A DNA stretch of 64,000 bases from Holophagales bacterium (lineage in GTDB: Bacteria; Acidobacteriota; Thermoanaerobaculia; Multivoradales; Multivoraceae): the NCBI GenBank assembly GCA_009837885.1, contig VXSP01000030.1, positions 1-64,000 of the forward strand, in the 5' to 3' direction. This document shows, in pieces, positions 37,381 to 45,780 of this stretch; position 1 is the first letter of the stretch; every line of letters begins with the position of its first letter. The position numbers and the translations under genes were made by a program. Below the pieces are notes generated by a model. That model did no database searches. It was not told the DNA's origin and worked only from the letters and a program-made list of their open reading frames with translations.

Positions 37381-38550
37381 ATGCGGCCGAGAGCTTCCGG
37401 AGCGATGTCCGATTCGAAGGAAGATGTGTTCGCCGAGAATGGCCCGAGCGTCAGCGTCGTAACGCCCACATTCAAGGAAGCGGCCAACCTTCTGGCCCTG
37501 GCCTCGCGAATCCGATCGGCCATGGAAGCCGAGGGGATCGAGTGGGAACTGATCCTCTCTGACGACGACTCCGGCGACGGCAGCGAGGAGATCGCGCGCA
37601 CCCTGGGCGAGCGGCTGCCCGTCCGGATGCATGTGCGCCGCAACCGGCCGCGCGACCTGTCGGAGGCTGTCCTCGACGGGATCGAACTGGCCCGCTCCGA
37701 CCGGCTGGTCGTCATGGACGCCGACCTCTCCCACCCTCCCGAGCGGATCGCCGATCTGCTCACGGCCCTCGATCGCGGCGCCGACATGGCTATCGGCAGC
37801 CGCTACGCGCCCGGCGGGAGGATCGATGACTCGTGGAGTCGCTATCGCAGCCTGAACTCCCGCGTGGCGACCTGGCTGGCGAGGCCCCTGACCCCGTGCG
37901 CGGACCCGATGTCCGGTTTCTTCGCGCTCGATCGCCGCCGCCTTCCCGCATCGAACCGGCTCCATCCGATCGGCTACAAGATCGGCCTGGAACTCATGGT
38001 TCGCGGCGGTCTCCACGTGCGCGAAGTGCCGATCCGCTTCGTGGACCGGCGAAGAGGGTGGAGCAAGCTGAACTGGCGCCAGCAGGCGGCCTTCCTGCGC
38101 CACCTCCACCGGCTCTACCTGTTCCGCTTTGGTCTCCCGTTTCGGGTGCTGTCCTTCGGCGCCGTGGGCGCCAGCGGCCTGATCATCGACACGACCGTCT
38201 ACTTCGCCCTGCAACGGGCAGGAATCGACCATCTGCTGTCGCGCTTCCTGTCGTTCTGGCCAGCCGTGACCTGGAACTGGCGCATGAACCGCCTCTTCAC
38301 GTTCCACGACCGCCCTCGCAGGGCGCGAGTCGACCAGTGGGTGCGGTTCGCCGTCGCCAGCGTCGTCGGCCTGGTCACCAACGTCGGCAGCTACGCCGTT
38401 CTCTCGAGCTGGGTGGAGCCCTTCGCGAGCCACCGGCTTCTCGCTCTCCTCGCCGGCGTCGTCATCGGCAGCGCCGCCAACTACGTCAGCGCGTCGCGCT
38501 TCGCGTATCGGGAGACCGTGCCCGCCCGCCAGAGCGCGGACCGCGGCTAG
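37381..38550 (+). CDS. GT2 polyprenol-phosphate glycosyltransferase fused to a GtrA-like membrane domain
   Basis: The N-terminal part (about residues 18-240) is a dolichol/undecaprenyl-phosphate sugar synthase-type GT2: SVVTPTFKEAANL, LSDDDSGDG and a metal-binding D113-A-D115 followed by LSHPPERI. The C-terminal part (about 252-380) is a GtrA-type domain with four hydrophobic segments and a conserved WNWRMNRLFTF. Such proteins load a sugar onto a lipid carrier and help move it across the inner membrane. The next gene, a GT-C-like transferase, starts 2 bp after the stop and could use the lipid-linked sugar, possibly to glycosylate secreted proteins such as the giant adhesin (inference). ATG 37381 is supported by a TAGAAT 9 bp upstream; ATG 37405 is an alternative. 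Confidence 0.88.
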   Translation: MRPRASGAMSDSKEDVFAENGPSVSVVTPTFKEAANLLALASRIRSAMEAEGIEWELILSDDDSGDGSEEIARTLGERLPVRMHVRRNRPRDLSEAVLDGIELARSDRLVVMDADLSHPPERIADLLTALDRGADMAIGSRYAPGGRIDDSWSRYRSLNSRVATWLARPLTPCADPMSGFFALDRRRLPASNRLHPIGYKIGLELMVRGGLHVREVPIRFVDRRRGWSKLNWRQQAAFLRHLHRLYLFRFGLPFRVLSFGAVGASGLIIDTTVYFALQRAGIDHLLSRFLSFWPAVTWNWRMNRLFTFHDRPRRARVDQWVRFAVASVVGLVTNVGSYAVLSSWVEPFASHRLLALLAGVVIGSAANYVSASRFAYRETVPARQSADRG

Positions 38551-38552
38551 TC

Positions 38553-41003
38553 ATGCCGACCGGGAAGCGACGGAGAGAAGCCCGTGACGCGGACACGACG
38601 CGACGGGAAGTCGCAGCCGGTCTGGCGCTCGCTCTGATCGTCGTGGCGGCCTTCTTCCCGGCCCTTCAGGGAGACTTCGTCTGGGACGATGTGGCGTTCG
38701 CCGAGGAACCCGTGATCCACAGCAATTCGGGCCTCCGCAACATCTGGTTGACGCCGGGAGACATCCGGAACGAGGGCCACTACTGGCCGCTCACGTACAC
38801 GACGTTCTGGCTCGAGCACAAGCTCTGGGGACTCGCACCCGTCGGCTACCACATCGTCAACCTGCTTCTCTACATCGGCAACGTCCTCCTGCTGTGGCAG
38901 CTCTGCCGGCGGCTCGACCTGCCCGGCGCCTGGGCGGCCGCCGCGATCTGGGCCGTACATCCCCTGCACGTCGAGTCGGTGGCCTGGATCATCGAGCGCA
39001 AGGATGTCCTGTCGGGCCTGCTCTATCTCGCCTCGGCTCTCGCCTACCTGAACTTCGCCGAAACCGGCCGGCGAAGCCGCCACGTCCTCGGCCTGACGCT
39101 CTACGCCCTGGGCCTGCTCGCCAAGTCGGCCGTCGTCACGCTGCCGGCTGCGCTCCTGATCGGGCACTGGTGGCGCCGGGGCCGCCTGAAGGCGCGGGAC
39201 TTCCTGAGCACGGCGCCCTTCTTCGCCGTGGGACTTCTCATCTCGCTCGGCGACATGGCCTTCTACCGATCGAGAGAGGTCCTCTCACTGGACTACTCGC
39301 TGACCGAACGATTCCTGATCGCCGCCCGCGCCCTGTGGTTCTACACCGGAAAGCTGGTCTGGCCGAGTGAGCTCGCCGTCATCTATCCGCTCTGGGACAT
39401 CCGGGCCGGAGACCCGGCGGCCTGGGCGTACCTTGCCGCCGCCGTCGCGGTCGGCGCTGCGCTCTGGTACGGCCGCCGCGGTTTCGGCCGCGGGCCGCTG
39501 GCCGGCACCCTGTTCTTCGCCGTCACGCTGTCGCCTGCACTGGGCTTCGTGAACTACGGCTACATGCAGTTCTCGTTCGCCGCCGACAGGTTCCAGTACC
39601 TTGCCGGTTTCGGCCTGATCGCCGTCCTGGTCGGAGCGACGGAGGAGGCGACACGCCGCTTCGCCCGTGGGCGGAAACAGGTCGTGGCGGCTCTTCTGTG
39701 CGCCCTGCTCGTGGCGCTCGGGACCGCCACCTGGCGTCAGGCGCGAGTCTGGCGGAACGAGGTGACGCTCTTCGGCCACGTCGTTTCGTCGAATCCGGCG
39801 GCCAGAGACGCGCACCTGAACTGGAGTGTCGCGCTTCACAAGGCCGGACGTTACGAAGAGAGCCTTGCCGCCAGCCGCGTCGCCGTCGAACTGCGGCCCG
39901 ACTCACCCGATGCCCACTCCAACCTCGGCCGCGCGCTCCTGCGCTCCAACGAGTTCGATGCGGCCGAGGCCAGTTTCCACCGCGCCCTGGAGATCGAACC
40001 GGGTCACCGCAACGCGAATCAGAACCTCGCCGAGGCCATGCGCAAGCAGGGACGCTTCAGCGAGGCGATCGACCGCTATCGGATCGTCCTGGCGAGGGAC
40101 GAAGACTTCTCTCTGGCATGGGCTGGTCTGGCCGACGCCCTGTTCCGCGCCGGACGCCACGAGGAAGCGCTCGAGGCGGCAGGCCAGGCCCTGGGGATCG
40201 ATCCCGACCTCACGGCAGCCGGTCCGCTGCGCCTCGTCATGGGCAAGGCGGAGCGCGAGCTCGGCCGCTACGACGAGGCCGAACGAAACCTCGAATTCGC
40301 CGCGCGGCTGGCGCCCGAGAGCCCCGACCCGCTGTTCGAACTCGCTGCACTCGCCGCCGCCCGAGGACGCCCGGAGGAGGCAGACCGCCATGTCGCGCGC
40401 GCGGAGGCCCTGCATCCGCGCAGTCCGGCAACCCTTCATGCGCGGGCCGAGACGCTACGCGCGCAGCAGCGGCTCGACGCCGCTCTGGCCGCGTACGAGG
40501 AAGCCCTGGAACTCGATCCCGGTTTCGCGCCGGCGCTGGCCGGCATGGGCGCTCTGATGTTCCAGCTCGAGCGCCACGAGGAGGCCGTCGTCCTGATCGA
40601 CCGGGCACTCGCCACTGACCCCGCCCTTCCCGAAGCAACCGCGCTTCTTCGCCTGTCGGGCCGGGAGTTGCAGGCGCTCGGCCGCCCGGAGGAGGCGGCT
40701 GAACGGTTCGCCCGGGTCCTCGCGATCAACGCGGCCGATACAGAAGCTCTCGACCACCTCGCCTTCCTTACATTTCACGGCGAGCGCTATGATGACGCGC
40801 TCGATCTCTACCGGGCCCTGGCCGAAACCGACGCGGCCAACGCCGGCACGCGAACCAACATCGGCATAACGCTTCTGAAACTGGCGCGCTACGACGAAGC
40901 GATCAGGACGCTGGAGGAAGTCATCTCGCTCGACCCCGGCCAGGAGAGTGCCCGCGTCGCGTTGGAGGAGGCTCGCCGTCTCGCCAGGGACGGGACGGAG
41001 TAA
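38553..41003 (+). CDS. GT-C-like membrane glycosyltransferase with TPR repeats (TMTC-like)
   Basis: This 816-residue protein has an N-terminal multi-span membrane half (about 1-415) carrying signatures of the TMTC/protein O-mannosyltransferase-like group: F42-VWDD, YWPLTYTTFWLEHKLWG, GYHIVNLLLY and HPLHVESVAWIIERKDVLSGL. The C-terminal half (about 420-816) consists of some eleven tetratricopeptide repeats. Family members are thought to transfer a sugar from a polyprenyl phosphate carrier, with the TPRs binding partner proteins; the bacterial substrate is generally unknown. It starts 2 bp after the GT2-GtrA gene, which may supply the donor. The frame is open far upstream, but ATG 38553 is the first start consistent with the membrane segment and the operon spacing. 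Confidence 0.85.
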   Translation: MPTGKRRREARDADTTRREVAAGLALALIVVAAFFPALQGDFVWDDVAFAEEPVIHSNSGLRNIWLTPGDIRNEGHYWPLTYTTFWLEHKLWGLAPVGYHIVNLLLYIGNVLLLWQLCRRLDLPGAWAAAAIWAVHPLHVESVAWIIERKDVLSGLLYLASALAYLNFAETGRRSRHVLGLTLYALGLLAKSAVVTLPAALLIGHWWRRGRLKARDFLSTAPFFAVGLLISLGDMAFYRSREVLSLDYSLTERFLIAARALWFYTGKLVWPSELAVIYPLWDIRAGDPAAWAYLAAAVAVGAALWYGRRGFGRGPLAGTLFFAVTLSPALGFVNYGYMQFSFAADRFQYLAGFGLIAVLVGATEEATRRFARGRKQVVAALLCALLVALGTATWRQARVWRNEVTLFGHVVSSNPAARDAHLNWSVALHKAGRYEESLAASRVAVELRPDSPDAHSNLGRALLRSNEFDAAEASFHRALEIEPGHRNANQNLAEAMRKQGRFSEAIDRYRIVLARDEDFSLAWAGLADALFRAGRHEEALEAAGQALGIDPDLTAAGPLRLVMGKAERELGRYDEAERNLEFAARLAPESPDPLFELAALAAARGRPEEADRHVARAEALHPRSPATLHARAETLRAQQRLDAALAAYEEALELDPGFAPALAGMGALMFQLERHEEAVVLIDRALATDPALPEATALLRLSGRELQALGRPEEAAERFARVLAINAADTEALDHLAFLTFHGERYDDALDLYRALAETDAANAGTRTNIGITLLKLARYDEAIRTLEEVISLDPGQESARVALEEARRLARDGTE

Positions 41004-41040
41004 GGTCGCAAGCCTGCAACAAACCAATAGAATACTAAGA

Positions 41041-41070
41041 TTGGTACATATAGGACCCAAGTGATCATAT
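41041..41070 (+). promoter_or_regulatory. Possible promoter in an AT-rich patch
   Basis: The gap 41004-41176 is markedly AT-richer than its surroundings. TTGGTA (41041-41046) and TCATAT (41065-41070) are separated by 18 bp. An AAAGGAG at 41091-41097 precedes an ATG at 41110 that opens only an unconvincing frame; the AraC fusion gene starts further on. Confidence 0.3.
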
Positions 41071-41176
41071 GAGCGGCCCGGTTTCTTCCCAAAGGAGACG
41101 GAGCCTCCAATGAAGCTACACTTTTGTTTTTCTCCTGGTTCCTTCCCGAGGCAGGAGACGACACGCTTGGCGTTCC

Positions 41177-42445
41177 GTGAACGACGCAGCCCCTCATCGT
41201 TCAAAAGTCAGGCCCGTGTGGGTGTGGTGGACCTCCGGCAAGGACGCCGCGTGGGTTCTGCACCTCCTCCGCTCTTCGCCCCAGTGGGACGTTCGGGGCC
41301 TTGTCGCTGCGGTGACCAGGAAGGAAGACTGCGGTTGGCTGCACGGCGTGGCGAGAGAACTGATCGAAGCCCAGGCTGCATCCATCGGACTGCCCCTTCG
41401 GTTCATCCAGGTCGACCCGGACCACGATCCGCCCTCCTACGACGAGGTGGTCGGCCAGGTCTGCAGCGAAGTCCGCGAGAGCGGCTCGGATTTCATCGCA
41501 TTCAGCGATCTCTTTTCCTCCCGCCGGCGTGAGCGACGCACACAGTTGGTCTCGGCCATCGGTCTGACCGCAGTCTTCCCCCTCTGGGGACGCGACAGCG
41601 GGGAGCACTCCAGAGAGATACTGGAATCGGAGATGAGGGCGCGGATCTGCGCCGTCGTTCCGACCGAGCTTCCACGGCAGCGCGCGGGCCTCCCCTACGA
41701 CGCGAACTTCATTGGAGACCTCCCTGCGCACGTGGACCCCTGCGGTGAACACGACGAGTTCCACACATTCGTGGAGAACGCACCAGGCTGGCGCCACTCC
41801 GTAACCGTGGAGGCGGGCGAGGTGGTCGATCGCTACGGTCTGGCTTGCCGCGACCTCTTCTTGGCCACCTCGACTCCGTCCGGCAGACGGCTCGAAGACC
41901 CGACCGACCGCAAGGACTTCGAGCCGTTCACGTACTACCGCCGTCTCCGTCGTGTGCATCGCCACATTCAGGAGCACTTCGATGAGACCCTGACCATCGA
42001 GAGCGTCGCGCATGTCGCGGCCCTGGCGCCTTCGAGTTTTCGGCGCTACTTCAGGAAACGCGTGGGAACGAGCTTCGGATCCTGGCTGGCTAGCTTCCGG
42101 ATGGAACAGGCCTCAAAGCTGCTGCGCGCCAGCAACACCGATGTCGCGGAAGTCGCAGCCATGGTGGGCTACCCCCTGGGAAGGAGCTTTCGCCGCGCGT
42201 TCAAGAGGCACACGGGCCACAGTCCCTCGGCATTCAGAGCGCTCTACCTGTTGAGAAGCGCAGGGGAACCGGCGCCGCTGCAAACACGGGCGAAGCCCGG
42301 TCGCCGCCGGACCCGCGAGGAGGAGACTTCCGACCCGGAAGAGCAGTCTCGCGTCAACGGCAACCGGGAATGTCCCGTTTGCGGCGACCAACAATGTCCC
42401 ACTTGTGGCAACTGCCTCACTCCACATGAGGTCGGGGGGCAGTAG
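41177..42445 (+). CDS. Diphthamide-synthetase-like ATP-pyrophosphatase fused to an AraC helix-turn-helix and a Cys-rich tail
   Basis: Three parts are visible in 422 residues. Residues 10-235 resemble the DUF71/Diphthami_syn_2 PP-loop family: a P-loop variant T19-SGKD (SGGKDS in most members), FSDLFSSRRR, FPLWGRDS and the signature CGEHDEFHTF. Residues 253-358 form an AraC/XylS double helix-turn-helix (LTIESVAHVAALAPSSFRRY and VAEVAAMVGYPLGRSFRRAF). Residues 399-413 hold a cysteine cluster (CPVCGDQQCPTCGNC) that could bind zinc. A regulator that senses or makes an adenylated ligand is the natural guess; no substrate can be named. The start is GTG 41177, with GGAG 19 nt upstream; later GTG codons near 41216 are alternatives. 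The gene stands alone between AT-rich DNA and tRNA-Ser. Confidence 0.8.
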   Translation: MNDAAPHRSKVRPVWVWWTSGKDAAWVLHLLRSSPQWDVRGLVAAVTRKEDCGWLHGVARELIEAQAASIGLPLRFIQVDPDHDPPSYDEVVGQVCSEVRESGSDFIAFSDLFSSRRRERRTQLVSAIGLTAVFPLWGRDSGEHSREILESEMRARICAVVPTELPRQRAGLPYDANFIGDLPAHVDPCGEHDEFHTFVENAPGWRHSVTVEAGEVVDRYGLACRDLFLATSTPSGRRLEDPTDRKDFEPFTYYRRLRRVHRHIQEHFDETLTIESVAHVAALAPSSFRRYFRKRVGTSFGSWLASFRMEQASKLLRASNTDVAEVAAMVGYPLGRSFRRAFKRHTGHSPSAFRALYLLRSAGEPAPLQTRAKPGRRRTREEETSDPEEQSRVNGNRECPVCGDQQCPTCGNCLTPHEVGGQ

Positions 42446-42461
42446 CGGGCGCCGAGTGACC

Positions 42462-42552
42462 TGGCGGAGGGGGTGGGATTCGAACCCACGGTGGACTGTT
42501 AATCCACGCCGGTTTTCAAGACCGGTGCTTTCGACCACTCAGCCACCCCTCC
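42462..42552 (-). tRNA. tRNA-Ser (anticodon UGA)
   Basis: The GGAGGGG acceptor stem pairs with CCCCTCC, with discriminator G and an encoded CCA. The anticodon loop CTTGAAA gives UGA. A long variable arm typical of class II tRNAs is present. It lies 25 bp beyond the serS stop on the same strand. Confidence 0.95.
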
Positions 42553-42577
42553 GGACGGCCGGCGAAACCGCAGGCTC

Positions 42578-43870
42578 CTAGCCTGACACGATCTCCTCTA
42601 CCCCGCCGACGTAGGGACGGAGCGCATCCGGGATGCGCACGGAACCCGATGCCGTCTGGTAGTTCTCCAGCAGCGCGACCAGGGTGCGGCCGACCGCCAG
42701 GCCGGAGCCGTTCAGGGTGTGGACGTGGCGCAGGCTCCCGCCGCCCCGGGGTCGATAGCGGGTACGCGCCCGCCGCGCCTGGAACGCCTCGGCGTTGCTG
42801 CAGGACGAGATCTCCCGGTACGCCGCCTGACCCGGCAGCCAGACCTCCAGGTCGTACGTCTTGGCCATGGCGAAGCCCATGTCGCCGGTGCTCAGGCAGA
42901 CGACCCGGTAGGGCAGTTCGAGTCGCTGGAGCACCTTCTCGGCATGAGCCGTCAGTCTCTCCAGCGCCTCGTGGCTGGCCTCGGGCGTCGTCACCTGAAC
43001 GAGCTCCACCTTCTGGAACTGATGCAGGCGAATGAGACCGCGGACATCACGGCCGTAGGACCCGGCCTCCGCCCGGAAGCAGGGCGTGAGCGCCGCGTAC
43101 CTGAGCGGCAATTCGTCCTCCTCGAGCACTTCGTCCGCGTGCAGGTTGACCAGGGGCACTTCGCCGGTCGGGATGAGATAGCGCGCGTCCGGCTGGACGT
43201 GGAAGAGGTCTTCCTCGAACTTCGGAAGCTGGCCGCTGCCGACGAGGCAGTCCCGCTTCACGAGGAACGGCGGCAGCACCTCGGTGTAGCCGTGCTCCCC
43301 GGTGTGAAGGTCGAGCATGAAGGCCGCGAGCGCCCGTTCCAGGCGCGCGCCCAGCCCCATGTAGGTCACGAAGCGCGCGCCGGCCAGCTTGGCGCCGCGC
43401 TCGAAGTCGAGAATCCCAAGCTCGGGGCCGAGGTCCCAGTGGTTCCTGGGCTCGAAGTCGAACCGCGGCGGTTCGCCGACGACCCGCTCGACGCGGTTGG
43501 CCTCCTCGTCGGCACCCACCGGAACCGACTCGTGGGCGATGTTCGGCACCTGGAGCTCGGCCTCGGTCAACTCCCCTTCGGCCTTCTCGACGGCCTCCTC
43601 GAGCTGGTCGATGCGGACCTTGAGCCCGGTCATCTCTAGAATCAGGTGCTCGGTGTCTTCCTTCTTCGCCTCGCCCTGAGCCTTCAGCCTGCCGATCTCC
43701 TGGCCTGCCAGTCGCCGGCGATGCCGGAGTTCCTCGAGTTCGGTGAGCGCCTCGCGGCGGCGGCGGTCGCTGGTCGTCCACTGGTCGACCAGCGCGGGAT
43801 CGACACCGCGGGCTTCGACCGCCGCGGCAACCCGCTCGGGTTCGCTTCTGAGCAGTTCTCGGGGCAACAT
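42578..43870 (-). CDS. serS: Seryl-tRNA synthetase
   Basis: This class II synthetase charges tRNA-Ser. It has the N-terminal antiparallel coiled-coil arm (about residues 25-105, rich in Glu, Lys and Arg) that contacts the long variable arm of tRNA-Ser, then the catalytic core. Motif 2 ([19 protein letters not shown]) and motif 3 ([20 protein letters not shown]) are intact, as is the serine-pocket TxE (IPTGEVPL). At 430 residues the length is normal. ATG 43870 gives the standard N terminus MLPRELLR; an in-frame TTG at 43918 would add 16 residues and run almost into the divergent gene. The gene for the cognate tRNA-Ser(UGA) lies directly downstream on the same strand and may be co-transcribed. 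Confidence 0.97.
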   Translation of the reverse strand: MLPRELLRSEPERVAAAVEARGVDPALVDQWTTSDRRRREALTELEELRHRRRLAGQEIGRLKAQGEAKKEDTEHLILEMTGLKVRIDQLEEAVEKAEGELTEAELQVPNIAHESVPVGADEEANRVERVVGEPPRFDFEPRNHWDLGPELGILDFERGAKLAGARFVTYMGLGARLERALAAFMLDLHTGEHGYTEVLPPFLVKRDCLVGSGQLPKFEEDLFHVQPDARYLIPTGEVPLVNLHADEVLEEDELPLRYAALTPCFRAEAGSYGRDVRGLIRLHQFQKVELVQVTTPEASHEALERLTAHAEKVLQRLELPYRVVCLSTGDMGFAMAKTYDLEVWLPGQAAYREISSCSNAEAFQARRARTRYRPRGGGSLRHVHTLNGSGLAVGRTLVALLENYQTASGSVRIPDALRPYVGGVEEIVSG

Positions 43871-43920
43871 GGCGGTGGCAGTCTTCCAACGTTCGCCCGC
43901 AAGGGCAAGGATCGCCAACG

Positions 43921-45780
43921 ATGACTGAAACCAGTACCGCGTCCGGCGCGCCGCCCTGGGCCTCCGCGCTGCCGCCCCTGCTCGCGGGATTCGCGATGTT
44001 CGCCCTGGCCGGCGTCGAGCGCAACGTCCAGGCGGCGGCCGAAGGTAACTACCTGGCCCTCGCGGCGACGACGGTACTGCTGGCCGCGGCCGGCGTGGCC
44101 CGGCGACCCCTCGGCGCCCCGGCGCTGGCCCTGCCGGTCCTCGCGGTGGTCGCGTTCATCGCCATACCGCCCGGCGGTCCGGCACGCGGCGCGGCGATGG
44201 GGGCGCTGCTGTGCCTCGGCCCGGCCGCGCTGCTGGTGGACAGCCTGATCGCCCGGCGCGCCGAGCTGCTCGATCCCCCCGGCTCGCTCGAACCGGCCCG
44301 GCTGCTGCGGCTGGGCGTCCTGCTGGCCGCGGCGCTCATCGGGCTCAACCTGCTCCTGCGGCAGGGAGAGCTGCTGGGAGATTCGACGCTCCGGCTGCTG
44401 GTCGTCCTGGTCGCCATCCCGGCGGCGGCGACCGTGGTCGTGCTGGTGCTGTTCGCACGCCTGGGCGCGCCGGCGCTGGCCGGGACGGCGGCTCTCCTGC
44501 TGGCGGCGGGAGGCGTGCGCTCGAACGTCGTCCTGGTGCTGGCGGCGGCCGCCTGCGCCGACGCCGTCGCGCGCGCCCTGGAGCAGCGCTGGCCGGCGGT
44601 GGCGGGAGCAGCCGGTCTGTTACTCGCCGCCGTGGTCGGCCTGGTGCTCGTCCGCGAGCCGGCGTTCGGCGTACTCATCGCCGCCATGGCCGCGGCGATC
44701 GTCTGGCGCCGTTTCGCCTTCGCCATCGTCCTGGTCCTGGCGGGCGCCCTGACCGTGTGGCAGCCACTCGGGGCGGGCGCGCCGTGGCCCGAGGTGTTCG
44801 CCGGCCTGCCCCTGGTGCTGATCGCGGCGCCGAGCCTGATCGGCCGGGGCAACCTCCAGACGGTGGCCGCGGCCGTGCTGCTCACCCTGGCCGGGTTGCG
44901 CTTCCTGCCGCCGCCGCAGGCGCTGCTGGCGGGCATCGCCCTGTGGACCGTGCTCTACGCCAAGCGGTCCGACGGCCTGTCCGCCGACGACCCGCCGCCT
45001 GTCGGGGCCTGGCACCGCCTCGCGCTCCGCGGCGACGCCGCCGTGTTCGGCTACTGCCTGCAGGGAGGACTGCTCGCGTTCGCGACGCTGTCGGCGACCT
45101 ATCCCTGGCTGCAGCCGGCCCATCTCGACGATCGGCTGCGCGCGTTCGGACTCGGCGGCGGGCTCGAGCACTGGTCCGCCCTGGCCGGCATTCTCCTGCT
45201 CGCCCACGCGTCGGCAGCGCTGGTCCGCAGGACGCCGGCGCCGCGTGTCCTGGTCCTCGCCCTGGCCGCCGTCCTGCTGACGACGGCCGCGCTCGGCGCA
45301 TGGGACGCGTTCTGGCCGCGCCGGACGCTGCTCAGCTCGCCGCGCCAGGTCCTGACGGCGGACAGCCCGAGCTGGACGGCCCCGGCCGGCGGCTGCGGAG
45401 AGAAACTGATCCTGGACACGGCGCTCGCGAACAGCGGCGGAGTCCCGACGGGCTCGCCAGTGGCGCGTGTGGACGTCGTCGGCGGGAGCGCGGACGCGGG
45501 CTCGGGTGCAGGCCCCGAGGTCGCCGTTCTCCGGCACGGCGCGCACACCGGCGAGTGGTCCGCCCGCGCGACCGGCGACGTCGCCGGTGCGAAGCCCTGG
45601 CTGCACTGGGTGGCCGCCGGCGAAGGCGGACCCTTCTTCGGTACGCGCTACCGGACCGAGGTCGATCTGACGTCCTTCTGCGGCAAGGGCGACCTGGTCG
45701 TCGTCCGCGACTCCGGGCTGCCGGAGCCGGTCGAACTGACGCTGTTCTTCGCCCTTCAACTCGGCGAACCCGACGCTTGA
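43921..45780 (+). CDS. Multi-span membrane protein of the polysaccharide operon, function unknown
   Basis: This 619-residue protein has about twelve to fourteen hydrophobic segments over residues 15-460, rich in Ala, Leu and Val, followed by a soluble C-terminal region of about 150 residues that would lie outside the inner membrane (two Cys, [16 protein letters not shown] and later [11 protein letters not shown]). I recognise no family motif. Its place as first gene of a coupled glycosyltransferase operon suggests an O-antigen/exopolysaccharide polymerase or a GT-C-like enzyme, but no catalytic residues can be assigned. An AAGGAT ribosome binding site lies upstream of ATG 43921. The stop TGA overlaps the TTG start of the next gene by 4 nt (TTGA). 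It is divergent from serS with 50 bp between starts. Confidence 0.75.
   Translation: MTETSTASGAPPWASALPPLLAGFAMFALAGVERNVQAAAEGNYLALAATTVLLAAAGVARRPLGAPALALPVLAVVAFIAIPPGGPARGAAMGALLCLGPAALLVDSLIARRAELLDPPGSLEPARLLRLGVLLAAALIGLNLLLRQGELLGDSTLRLLVVLVAIPAAATVVVLVLFARLGAPALAGTAALLLAAGGVRSNVVLVLAAAACADAVARALEQRWPAVAGAAGLLLAAVVGLVLVREPAFGVLIAAMAAAIVWRRFAFAIVLVLAGALTVWQPLGAGAPWPEVFAGLPLVLIAAPSLIGRGNLQTVAAAVLLTLAGLRFLPPPQALLAGIALWTVLYAKRSDGLSADDPPPVGAWHRLALRGDAAVFGYCLQGGLLAFATLSATYPWLQPAHLDDRLRAFGLGGGLEHWSALAGILLLAHASAALVRRTPAPRVLVLALAAVLLTTAALGAWDAFWPRRTLLSSPRQVLTADSPSWTAPAGGCGEKLILDTALANSGGVPTGSPVARVDVVGGSADAGSGAGPEVAVLRHGAHTGEWSARATGDVAGAKPWLHWVAAGEGGPFFGTRYRTEVDLTSFCGKGDLVVVRDSGLPEPVELTLFFALQLGEPDA

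Noticed and set aside
41110..41532. A 140-codon frame with a plausible ribosome binding site
   Set aside because: After about 20 codons it runs out of frame through the conserved diphthamide-synthetase-like domain and reads as an Arg/Gly/Pro-rich shadow.
43871..43918. TTG start adding 16 residues to SerS
   Set aside because: The extension is not part of the family and would almost overlap the divergent gene; ATG 43870 gives the normal N terminus.
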